From positions 3,924,327 to 3,988,326 of the forward strand of contig VWZX01008936.1 of the NCBI GenBank assembly GCA_013399015.1: a stretch of DNA of 64,000 nt, in the 5' to 3' direction. Both the position numbers and the translations under genes were made by a program. This document shows positions 50,611 to 62,240 of the stretch, in pieces. The notes beneath the pieces are model-generated. The model had not been told where the DNA came from, made no database searches, and saw only the letters and a program-made list of their open reading frames with translations. The DNA comes from Galbula dea. Lineage: Eukaryota; Chordata; Aves; Piciformes; Galbulidae. Position 1 is the first letter of the stretch. Each line of letters opens with the position of its first letter.

Positions 50611-51088
50611 ACAGGCTCACAAAAAAAATTAACACACCAAACGTACAACTTCCCTTTTTTGTGGGTGTTGACATACACAAAATGATCCAAGCACTCACGA
50701 ACCAGTGGTTTAAAAAGGTTACCTATTTTCTGGTCCTCCTTCCTTCCCCCTGTTTGTTACTGTCTTCAGACTGGTGCTGGGAAACCAAGTATGCATTCAT
50801 GCTTTCATTGCTTCCAAGTTCAGCTTAAACCCATCTTCTACAGACATTTGATGCTCACTACGTAAACCAGGCATTAAACTTTGATATGTTTATGGGGACC
50901 TCTCTGACCATTTGACTGCTTGTTTTATTGCTCCTTGAGTATGCAAAGGCAAATCCAACCCCCACATCTCCTCCAATGAAACCACTAGGAACATCTATGA
51001 GCAGATCTTCTAATTCTTCTTGTAGGACAAACGGAATTACTTCCACAACATGGAAAATAGCCTTCTAAACTGGCAATCTTCACCAGAC

Positions 51089-51161
51089 TGGGTTTTTGGG
51101 GATTGTTTTGGGGTTTTTTGGGCTTTTGGTTTGGTTTTTGTTTGGCTGGGTTGGTTTTTTT
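51089..51161 (+). repeat. G/T-only tract with G-quadruplex potential
   Basis: It is nearly all G and T. Four G-runs (51090-51092, 51098-51101, 51110-51113, 51120-51122) are separated by loops of 5, 8 and 6 bases, so an intramolecular G-quadruplex is possible, although two loops are long. Confidence 0.8.
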
Positions 51162-52018
51162 AATCTTTGAAAGTCTTTGCCTAACCAAACAAAAATATAT
51201 GCAGTGAATTTAGTTGCATTAGCCACTGAGGATAAAATTCTTGTCTGTCAGGATTTTTTTTTTCCTCCTCTCTGTGGATAAGAAATAAAGGAGAATATGG
51301 AAAAAAATACACAGCAAAGAAACTATAAAACTTATTCCATAAAAATAACTTGCAACTGTTGGCTTTTGTATGGAAGTATACTTCTTACTGGCATTGCGAT
51401 AGGCAGCTCAGTCTACACTCTAGCACTCAGAGAAGGGGGAAATGTTGAACATGCCACAGACTTTGCTGTTTAATTGGGCTATGGTTGCCACTGCAATCGA
51501 GTTTCGTCTAACTACTACTAAGCTACTGATGACTAAAGGGGCAATCTTCCTTCCTCACCACCCCTACTGCCTCTTTGCACAGACTCACCTGTTTACCAGC
51601 CTCCCAGAGCCAGCTCAGCTCACTAAACCCAGAGGGAAGAAAACATATTAAAAAAACCCCAAACTGAGCCCCCTCCAAAACTAATATTTTTTCTGCTCAT
51701 CAGGTAAACCGAACCAACAGATCAGACAGGTGCTACTCCCTGTGCAAGAAGGAGGCGCGACCACAGCTGTGGGGTTGGAGGGGCATTATTCCTTTGTGGT
51801 GAGAAGCTGCTAGATTGACACAGCTGTATCACCGCTGAGAAACCCTCCAGCACAATCTGCTGACAAAGGCTGCTTGAGCCATTGCTGCTTGCCCAGAAGC
51901 AGTTGAGATGCACACACTCATCCTATTCCACCTCCAGCTTTACCAGCCTGCAAATTCCAGTGAAAAGCATCAATAAACAGCTGGGACAGCAATTTCTTCC
52001 ACTCTGCTGTGACATTTA

Positions 52019-52175
52019 TAGGATCATAGGATTGTCAGAGTTGGAAGGGACCTCAAAGATCATCTAGTTCCAACCCCCCTGCTTGGCAGGGACACCATCG
52101 ACTAGATCAGGTTACCCAGGGCCCCATCAAGCCTAGTGTACTGTTTGTTCCAGCCATAGTCAGGGATGCTCACTA
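52019..52175 (-). mobile_element. CR1 LINE 3' tail, minus orientation
   Basis: The plus strand opens with AGGATCATAGGATTGTCAGA, then GTTGGAAGGGACCTCAAAGA and TCATCTAGTTCCAACCCCCC, the reverse complement of a CR1 3' end. Similarity continues through GGCAGGGACACCATCGACTA and becomes doubtful after about 52145. Only the 3' UTR and the very end of ORF2 are present. Confidence 0.94.
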
Positions 52176-52272
52176 AATCCATCACCACATCAAGAGAGAG
52201 GTGAGCTCAAGCTGCAGACATGCACTGTGATTTATAATTTCTGTGCATCTTACAGGTATTTGGAGAAAGTCT

Positions 52273-52839
52273 TTAGAGGAAAGGGGACGGGGAGGAACAC
52301 AAGACCACAGTTGATTCCTTGCAATATTTTTTACCACTGTTTGCTAGAGGAAGACGTTCTGATTGCATGGTGTATCCACTGCACAGAGCCAAACAGCAGT
52401 GCAGGAGCAGGAAGTGACACTCACAACTGAAGGCAGGCTTGCCAAGGGAAGCCTTCACATAGGAGGACAAGGACAAGAACCTTTGAGTCAGAAATGCCAC
52501 CATCATCACCATCTCAGTGCAGAGCTTCTCCTGCTTTCTGCTGGAAGAAAAAGTCAGCCTCAGAACTGGGTAAAATAAAAAAGCTTCCAGCAACACACCC
52601 TTCAGTGAGGGAAAAGGATGCCTATTTATTTTTTTAATATTAATAAAACAGGTACTTGGCTCCAAAGTGGACTTCAGGACCATTGATAAGCGCAGTACCT
52701 CTGGGACCATTGAGTGAACAGGCACCCCAGTTTTCAGCTGCCCACACAAGCAGTTCTGTTTGAAGTTGACACTCTCCATAAGGAGCAAAAAGCAAAGTGC
52801 AGGTAGGTATCTTCCATGTGCAATTTCACTTGTTGTCAA
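52273..52839 (-). other. 188-codon open frame, probably fortuitous
   Basis: This is the longest open frame in the window, from ATG at 52839 to a stop at 52273. The product would be rich in L, S and C, starts MTTSEIAHGRYLPALCFLLL and has a central hydrophobic stretch. There is no signal peptide with a clear cleavage site, no domain I recognise, no Kozak context of note and no splice-site framing. A frame of this length is somewhat long for chance in AT-rich DNA (I roughly expect a fraction of one per window), but nothing else supports a gene. Confidence 0.1.
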
Positions 52840-54885
52840 TAAAGTGTGCCCTGGAGATACCAGACTACTCCTTTTCCTTCAAAAGATGCCCTGGACTTCA
52901 TCTTTTCTGCCAATACATAACCAATGATACCTTCTCCAATTTACAAAATAAAGGGATGGTTGAAGCACCACAGAGAAATGGGAAATGCAAGATGAGAGAT
53001 TTCAGCCCTCTGTCTCCTACCCCTAGGACATGCTCCAGTGCCCAGGCTGTAGTCTGTCAAAGGGAGAGAAGAGATTTCTGTGTCTTTCTTTCCTAATTAA
53101 GCCATTGTGTGTAAGACAATATTCAGTGGGCTAGGAAAAGAGAGCAAGACTGAGCCACAGTCTGTCCTCATGACTAAGATATGCAAGAAGAAGGATTTCT
53201 GTTCCTTTTCCAAGCAATCCTGCAGAAGCATCATCTGAACCAGAAGTGAGACCCTAAGCCTTTCCCCTCAGAAATCAGATTAGACAAGAAATAGGGGAAA
53301 TGCTGTGGACTTTGAGCAGTCTTGCAAAGGGAGCTCTGCCCCTTCTCCCTCCACCTGTGTTTTAGAAGCAGCAGTCCCTAAAGCTGCATGTCCAGAGCTG
53401 TGGGACATTACAGTCACAGTCACCCACTGCAAGGGACAAGGGTCCACGTGTGCACCAGGCACTCAACTGTTTTACCGCACTAAGACCAAGGAACAAGACA
53501 GAAATATGCATGCAGAAGAGAGCACTTGGTGCATGGAGATCTAAGTTTAGGCATTAGGCAAGCAGAAGTTTTCACAATTACAATTTTAGTTCCCATCTAG
53601 AGTTTTTTCTAGTTCTGGCCCACTCTCCCCAGAGCTGCCTCACCAGCAATGTAACACCAGGTATCTTTTGCACGTCCAGGAAAAAAGATTGTGTTCTCTC
53701 TCCACAAAACATAACACATTCTAATAGCCTAGCAGCTGGCCCTGGACATAATCTATGAGACTCTGGTTGTTTATGGCCTAGTTTACAGTCAGCTTCTCAG
53801 AAACATTTGCATGCTTCAGTAAAGTTCAGTACAACAATTACTCTTCAGTTCCAAATAATCAGAAACATTTAGTCAGAGGCAAACTTAATGAAAGACAAAA
53901 GAGGTTCCAGAACAGTTAGCAAAACCAGTATGAATTTCTGAAATATCCTGTATTTAATATTTTCCATTACAATTTAACTATGTATAACAGGAAAGAGCAT
54001 ATTCATTATCAGGAAACAAAATCCAGCTCTCATTCAACTATAGCCAATACTTTTAGAGCTCAGAAGCACTTTCTGGATTGTTATCTGGTTAGAAAATATT
54101 TTCCTAACTATGGCTTATTTCTCATTTCACTGAAGTCCTCTGCTTTCTAAAACTTTCTGGATTTCAGGGAAAATGAGGGACAACTGACCAAGATTAAAGG
54201 TCTGAAACTTTTTGCACACTGAAATCTGCCACTCATTTTCCCAGGAATAAGGGAACTCAGAGTTAAATTTCTAAAGACTAGTCCTTCCTGCCAGTAAAAA
54301 AGATTCCTTTTGCCAGGCTGTCTTTGGAACATCAGCAACACCACTGTGATCAAGCATTTGGGAAGGAAATTGGCCCATCTATAAAGGACTTGGCCAGGAC
54401 ACAGAGAGCATGGCTTTGCAAGCAGCCACTACAGAGATACAGAGGAGTTTGAAGCTCCATGAAGTACAATGGTTCTTACACCTACCAGGTCTGATACTAA
54501 CATTATATGTTTCTATTACCAGATTTTCAACTGTGTAGTAGCAACATGGAAGTCACAGTTGTAAGACAGAGTAATAATTGTCCTTATATTTTCTGAAGCT
54601 GTTTGGAATAAATCCTGCTATGCTGTTACAGAGGAATTCCATACTGAACAACTTCACCAGAGTGGTGAAAACTGCGTTCTCTAGTGCAGTATATAAGCCA
54701 AATGCCTTCTATCAGAGTAGCAATTAGGAAACTACTATACTGGTTTAGCTGTAGTATTAAGCCTGGGGCTCCCATGTTACCAAAAAATGTGACTCGTTGA
54801 AATTTTCCCCTAAGAGACACAAACAGACATCTTTTCCTCTGCCTTTAAGTGTGTAGCTCCTGCACAAAGCTACATCAATTTCTAT
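52840..54885. other. Non-coding unique sequence
   Basis: No repeat copy, RNA gene or convincing exon is recognised on either strand. Confidence 0.55.
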
Positions 54886-54919
54886 CAAAAAAACCCCAAA
54901 CAAACAACAAAACCCCCAA
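54886..54919. repeat. A/C-only low-complexity tract
   Basis: Thirty-four bases of A and C only, with AAACCCC and AAAACCCCC motifs. Confidence 0.9.
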
Positions 54920-57317
54920 TGTCTCCAGATCTGCCCAGATAAGCAAGATAGAACATTTTTTCAAAAGGAATTAAATATTATTATAAAAGTGAGAAAATTC
55001 TCTCACAGTGCAAGCAACAACTTTCCTAACAATTAAAACACTGAAAATTTCCCCCTTTCTTCCTTTTTGAACTAGAAACATCACTTGACATTTTTGCCAT
55101 GACAAACAGCTCCAGATGTGTTTTACTGCACTGCTATTCTGCCTCTTTACTGCCTTTTTCTTTGAAGGGATGAGCCCTGTGCTTATTGAAGCCCACAATC
55201 AGACTGCCACTGATTGCAGTGGAATTTAGGCCAGATCTTTCTCAGCCTAGATTACTCACTAGTCTCTTGGGAGTCCTCACATATTGTACCAAAATCACAT
55301 AAATTGGAAGAAATTGCAGATGTCTTAGGCAAGTATGAAAATAGGTTACATGGAAACCATGCCCATGCGTGAATTTAAGTAACAGCAAATTCAAGTGTAA
55401 TATACATAACAGTTTTAAAACAAGACTATAGTGAAGATAACTTATGTTCAACACCACAAACTACATTGTTTAATTTCACCATAGTAGGGTCCTCTCTTTC
55501 TGCTGGACTTCCCCAGAGACCATTTGGTGAAGTGGTCACTGGCTATGGCCATTAAGCTAACGGGTGCAACAACCATCTCTTGTTCAGGGGCAGTGTAAAA
55601 AAAGTATTGAAATTGCTTTATGAGATAGATAACCAAAACTAAAGAAGTCACCACCCAAAATGCAGGTCACATGCAGGGTTGGAGTGGAAGCAGTCATCCT
55701 GTACTGTCTCCGGGGATTTCTGGAGGGTTTGAGAATAATTGCTTGGAGCTCTGTGCATTTAAGAGATAAGCAGCAAAAATACCTCACAAGCACATAAAGA
55801 CAACATGGGCACATCAGATAGAGCCAGAGAAGCACTTGCCCAGGAATATCAAGATAGAAGTGATATTTCCACTAAAAAGCGGGCAAGAAATGTGAGAAAA
55901 GTCACTTTCCCAGAACACAGGGGGGTTCACACAGCAGGAGAAACTGGACTTTATACATCCTCTGCAAAAATAATCAGACCTCAAAAAGTACTTTAAGTCA
56001 CCAGCACACACAACCCACACTAGTTAAACAGAAAATGTGACATCTTTTTTTTTCCTCTCTCACTTTTTTTTTAAGTCAGCTTTATTGCTCTAATAACCAC
56101 AAACCTTGGTTGAGAAATAGCAGAGTCCATGCTGGCAAGGATAACTGGGTTAGATTTTGCTTGACAGTATTACATTTACTTTTATCCTCCAGATTCTTGA
56201 AATGGACTTCCAGAAATTTACATGGTTATGTTTGGCCACAGCCACAGAACAGCCTGGCACACACAGACCTGGGCACCAGTGCCTAATTCCTCTGTAGATC
56301 AAGTTAGAAGAAACCTTCCCCATCAAAAGATATTTTAATGAGATTCCCTTCTATAAGCCAGTACCTACAGGGAAACAGGAACCAAGGCACCACAAATAGG
56401 ACCTTCACTCAGGAAGATATTTCACTAAGAATATTTGTCCAGGCACTAAGGTAATTATGACAGCCCAAAAATGGTTGCCAGAATCATGGTAAAGTGAGGT
56501 TCCTGCAAGCTGTACTTCCTTTCAGCAACAACCAAAATGAGAATTTGCAAGTTCAGTACAGCTTTTTTGTCACGAGGACCCAGAGAAAGCAGCAAGCCAC
56601 AGACAGAACCCAGGCTGACGCAGAGCCATACATGGTCTCTGGTATGCCTTTTGCCCACCTGCACCCATGTAAGCTGCCTTTCACAGTAACTTCTTCACCT
56701 TCTCCCCCCCTGCATCCTGTTGTCTCGGTTACTATTTCATAAAGCTGAAAGCTTAGCTTTACTACTTAGGCTCCTCACCACAGATCATAACCATAGCCTG
56801 CCTTTGTTTCAGTGCATCTTCTCCCTTTTTCTGCTACTTGAAGCAACAAGACAAACTAGTTCTGAAGAATGAGAAGCAATTGTCCTTTTGTACTGTAATA
56901 CCAGTAATGAACTCCAGTAATGCTCCAGTCAGCCTGTGCTAATGTTAAAGTTGGTAAGAAAGCAAAGCTTACATCAGCAGACTGTCTAAGCACATTTATT
57001 AAGCATGTGTTTAAACATACAACTAAAACAGGGACAGAAATACCTTAGTATCATCTAAGGAAGCTGCTTTTTTTTCTTTTTGGCCTTTGGAAAAATCATA
57101 GTCATAGCTAGATCTCATGTTGCACAATAATTGAAATTTTCATAGAGAATTCCAGAGTAAATTGTTAGCAGACTGTACTGCCACAAGCTTGTCAGCATTT
57201 CTCTCTTATTTTCTTTTTGTTTTTAATTAGCTTTAAGTTTGTTTACATCATAATCTTGTTTTGTAATTTTTATGGCAAACTCTGGTCATCTCCTGACCCT
57301 CAGATCTGAGAAAAGGG
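54920..57317. other. Non-coding unique sequence
   Basis: No gene or repeat family is recognised. Short T-runs occur at 56046-56075. Confidence 0.55.
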
Positions 57318-57335
57318 AAAAAAAAAAAAAAAAAA
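57318..57335. repeat. Poly(A) run, 18 bases
   Basis: Uninterrupted A18 followed by GGTTATTTC. No retrocopy is visible upstream. Confidence 0.95.
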
Positions 57336-60300
57336 GGTTATTTCTAAAATAAACAGGATTTTTCCCCTTTACTATTCCAGGAAACAGAAATTCCTCCCAA
57401 ACCCATAATTAAGGAAAAGTCAGAAAGAGTTCAGATTTTATGAGCAGAGCAAATAAGCTATTACAGTATTAAAAACATTGTGGAACTCAGTTTATGAAGT
57501 TCTAGAACTTTTATAGAATAGAAACCACTGATTGACAGCGTTTCCTCCTCACAAGAGTGTATCTTACTCATATTTCAAATAGCTTTTAAGTAGAAATACG
57601 TTTAAAGGTATAGAAAGAGTCTTCAGTCCTCAACTTCGCTCTTCCACTTATCTGTAATCGTCTTATCTGAAGGTAGGTGTTGATTTTGGTTCTTGTCCAT
57701 TTGAAGTGGAGACAGTCTTCCTCCTTTGGGCTGCACTGCCCCTTCACATTACCATGTCTCGTTTGCTTATTTCCCAGTTTGTGGTTCAATAGCCAAGCGA
57801 GGTCTTCTAAAGGAAAATTTGGATGCGGACTGAGAGCCAGCAGAGGGAGCATCACAATAGTTCCCATGTGGGATCATTTCTTGCAGAAGAATCCAGAGAC
57901 TTCAGCTAGTCTCAGGACCCTATTGTGTTAAGAAATACACATGTCTACAATAAGCACGCTTACATTGTTTTACTACATTTTCCACACGAGCAATGGATTT
58001 TTTGCAAAGGTCTTTGGATACAAGCCAGTCACCACTGGGAATATAAATCATTTATTCTTCATGCTGAATCATAAAGAGGAGGAGAGGGCATGCAGGAGAA
58101 ATGAAAGACAGATTTGCAACTTTCTTCTTTTTCTTATTTACAATTATGGTTATTTCTCTTTATAGCGTCACCATTGGTGGTTCTTCTATATGCTTGACAT
58201 CTATCAATCTCAAGGTATATTAGAAAAGAAGTACTACTGTCCTAGAAGAAATCAAAGCCCAGAAAAGCAAATTGATGCACACGTATCCCTGCCCATCAAA
58301 TATATACTAAAAGGAAGAAAAATTATTTCAAGAATAAATGTTTGGAGTGCCCCCAAACACCTGAAAACATCCAGTACAACTCAGTGTGCCCTGGGGAGAA
58401 ATCCAGACCTCCACCACTGGGAGCTTTGACTTCAGCAGACTAGTGTTCCTGTAAATCTCTCAACTCCTTGGTAACAAGTAGTTTTTTCAGTAGTTCCATC
58501 TATTGTCTGTGTTTCACCTACCCATGGAGGCTTATAGGCACCAGCTCCCATTCAATTTCCCTCCCATTGAGGAAGTTAATGGCTCCAACTTCAAGACTAA
58601 GTCTGCCACTAGGAGAAATTTGTCCTTAAGAAGCATTGCCATGAAAGAACTTGGCCCGTAATGGGACACAGAACGATGATTCCACCACCCATTCAACAAG
58701 CTGAAAGCCCAGCTCTTATACATCCAAAGTCCATTTTAATTGGGAGCCTAAAGCTATTTTACTCATCAGTAATAAGGAGCAATTAAGTTTGTAGACAAAA
58801 ATGAATTAATTAGCTTGGTTGCAGTATCTTATTAACTCCTTCATGGGTATTCAGATAAAAACCACACAAAACATCCAGAGAGTGTGCTAATTACTTCAAG
58901 GGTCTGACTAAAATGAAACAAAAAATAGAAAAACACAATATTTGGAGCAAAAGCTAGAAGTGTTATTAAGCTGCCTTGTCTTAAATATAGTAAGCATTGG
59001 ATGTTGTATATGACACAGCACATGGAAATATCTGCTGTCCCCATGTACAATGGATTAAGAGCAGAATCATATTTGGTAACACTAAAATTAGACCTATTTG
59101 CTACGTTTCCTTGGCAGATGCTCTAGGTGGCACATTCCTCACTGTAAGCAGAAGAGTTTGGCAAAAGAGTTGGTCAGTTTAAACATACTTTAAGGGAAAG
59201 TAGGGCTTTTGCCTTGAGAGCCAGCAAAAGCAGCATGAGGTATGTGACACTGTGCAGTGCCTGGCCAAGGCTGACTTACATGGCACAGTTTGAGGAAGAA
59301 CAAGAGGGTCTCTGTGTATACATTAAGGAGGTTAATCTGTCATCGTTGACAATTTACATTGACTGCACGATAGTTCAATGCCACTAGCTCAGGAATCCAT
59401 AAAACCATAGGGCCCAAATTGCTCATCCCCTGTGTTTTGGTCATTTATGGCCATGCGAAGGACAGGTAAAAGTCTACTTTTCAGGCAGAGGAGAGCTTTA
59501 CTGAGGTTTTTTTTTCTTGGGTACAAACATTGTACTTGAAATTTAGAGAAGCAAAGAAACAGCCTCATTCGACAAAGTCTAAAGGGTGGCAAAATACAGC
59601 TGCTTTCAAATCTCAAAACCTGGGCCATTTTTAAGGAAAAAGCCAAAGATTCCCAGAGCTCACAGTGTAGTCTCAGCCTGCAGAATTCAATAACCAATCC
59701 AGGAAACCCATTTCAACACCAAGTTTCAAAGAGGTTATTGTAAACAAAGAGTGAGCCCACAGAACAATACGATTCTTGATCCCTATTTAAGTAGTAAGAA
59801 CACAGAAAAGCCTCAGAAGTGGAGACATCTGTATTTATGTAGAGTGTTTTCCCTGCCTCTTTGTACTCCATTAAATTGCAAATGGTGAAACAATTTCTTT
59901 TTTGTGGAGATTAGCCCTTGCATCTTAAGCTAGCCCATTTACAACAACGCTGCCACTAAAATATAAGAAAGACACTTTCTGAAACCTGCAGAAGCATTAC
60001 AATATTTGTTTCTCATTCACATCATGGTAATTAAGCCTGACCTTGTGGCAGTTTGCAGCAGTCACTACCAGGTTTATTGGAGTTTGCCTGAAGTTATAGA
60101 GGAATCACATCAGACTCAGACTCTGAGGACAGCATTTATATGAGGTCGGGTTTTTGACAAGCTGTCATATAACTCTTTATTTGGATTTGGTCTTCAGTAA
60201 GACTTTCTTCTCATCCATGTACCCATGCAATTTTTACTTTTTCCTGGTAAGGCACACTGGGGCAAGAGGCCATCACATAAAGCGAGGAGCAACAAGCAAC

Positions 60301-62185
60301 TGGACAATGAGTTCTTACTGACAGGATTACAAAAAAAATGTTTTCTTTTTTCCTCTATACATCCTTAGCTAAACAAATCTTACTAAGCTTATAAAACTTT
60401 TTTTCAAGAAATAGAGCTTGGAATTCATCTTGTCAAGTTGATGGTTAAGTCTTCTGTCTGCCTCTCAGCACAAGTATTATCCATAGATTGACAGAAAACA
60501 TTTGTTAACTAAACTGTTTTAGTATAGGAAAAAAATATTTATTGCATGCAATGTGCTTTTCTACAGGAAATGTTATGCTTGTTGTGGTCACTAAATCCAT
60601 TTATCTAATGGTAAGTAAATTCCTGGTAGGAGCAAAGATATATGATTTTTAATGCTGCAAATCACCTTCATGCCTAGCTCAAAATTATTCTGCTTTATTT
60701 TTCTTCCTAAGTTTATTTTGGCTGATTTAAGAGGGAAGCTCATAAAGTCACCAGTACACCAAAAGATATTCTATGTTTTAAATACCAGACTGTCACCCCA
60801 CTGTTTGCACGTGTATTGCAGCTATAATGTTGCACTGCCCCAGTGAGTGGTTTGCTGTAGTTTGCCCTGGGGATGATAAGCCAGAGCATAATCTATGCAT
60901 CCTGCAGGTCTTGAGGCTGTTGAAATGCATCGGCTATCTCTTNCACCCTACTCAGGGCTGCAAACTGATCTTCAAACATACCAAAATAAAAGAAGCAAGG
61001 CAAAATAGCTATTGGCTTGGGTTTATTTTTTTGCAAAGTTTCTGATTCAGTGCTACAAGAGAAAAAAGTGAGACTTTCTGGCTCATGTAAAAAAATGTGC
61101 AATTATTGTTCATTTATTTACCAAGTCACAAGTCCAACTAATGGTAGCACTGAACTTTTTACTAGTCTCCTTGGAAGCAGGGCAGAGGAGTAAGAATTCT
61201 TCTCTTTTGCCTAGAGAAATATCTATATGGCTTTCACTTCTGCAACTCAAGTAGGTGCAGTTATAAAACATCACAGTCACAATAAATACAGCTTAGTGGG
61301 AAAAAATGGAAGTGGAAGAACTAGTTTGAGGGGCACGTGGATTTTATTGCATTTTAACCACTGATTTTAACAGGATGAAGTGAGCAACCACATCTCTGCT
61401 GCCCTTCTCCTCCATCCTGTAAATAAGTTGTAGTCAAAACTTACTATAAATAGCATATACACTGCAGGAGTATTACACTAACCTGCAAGCCTACTGTCAG
61501 ATCTAACTAACCTTTAAAGTGCACACTGAGCAGGGCAAAGGACTATTAAACAGTCACAAAGAGCTGGGTTTTCAGCTGTACTTACAGAGAAGTGCTTTGG
61601 TGTCAGTTTTATATTTTAGAGCCACACTCTTCTGCTCTTATCAAAATGTGGTTTATAACTGCCAGCTCTGACAAGGAGTTTCTGTGCACAAGCTCCTGCC
61701 AAGCTTATGCCACATTCCCCACACGGTGTATTCCCCCAGGCTTTTGTTCTGTATGCAGTGAATGGCGTTGACTTTGACAAAGAAAGCTTTAAGGATTATT
61801 AAAACTCTGCAAAAACACTTGCTTTGCAGGCAGCTTCTTCGGGCTGAATGTTCCTTGCTCTCCCTCAAAGTGGCAAAGGTGTTCTTCTGAAATTAGTTCC
61901 TCCTACTTCTCCAATTAATATATAAACGTATTTTCAGATGACTTTTTCCTAAAGAATCTAGAATCCACACAGGATATATAAAGTGTGCTTATCAGCAGTC
62001 AAGGAGAAAAGGTCTGCTTTTGTCTTGAAGATACAGTATTTCAATACTAACACAGAGCTACTAGAAAAAAATTATCCTAGTTTGTTATCAATGGCAGAAT
62101 TTCTCAGCATAAGGGCAATACCCCCCAAACTCTGAAAATTAGCAAAAGACCAAAACCCAAGAAGAGTAAAATTTTTTTTCAAATT
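57336..62185. other. Non-coding unique sequence
   Basis: No gene, RNA gene or repeat copy is recognised. The sub-stretch 58735-58900 is rich in homeodomain-type words (GCAATTAAG, AATGAATTAATTAGC, GCTAATTAC) and could be a conserved element. One base, 60943, is undetermined (n). Confidence 0.5.
60943..60943. other. Undetermined base
   Basis: A single n inside otherwise ordinary sequence. It produces an unknown residue in frames crossing it and has no annotation meaning beyond an assembly ambiguity. Confidence 0.99.
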
Positions 62186-62240
62186 AAAAAAAAAAAACAA
62201 AAACACAAACCAAAAAAACCCCTCCCAAACAACAACAACA
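62186..62240. repeat. A/C-only low-complexity tract
   Basis: A12 followed by A/C motifs including AAAAAAACCCC and (CAA)n, with one T. It is directly preceded by a T-run and AAATT, giving a local T8-to-A12 inverted element. Confidence 0.9.
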
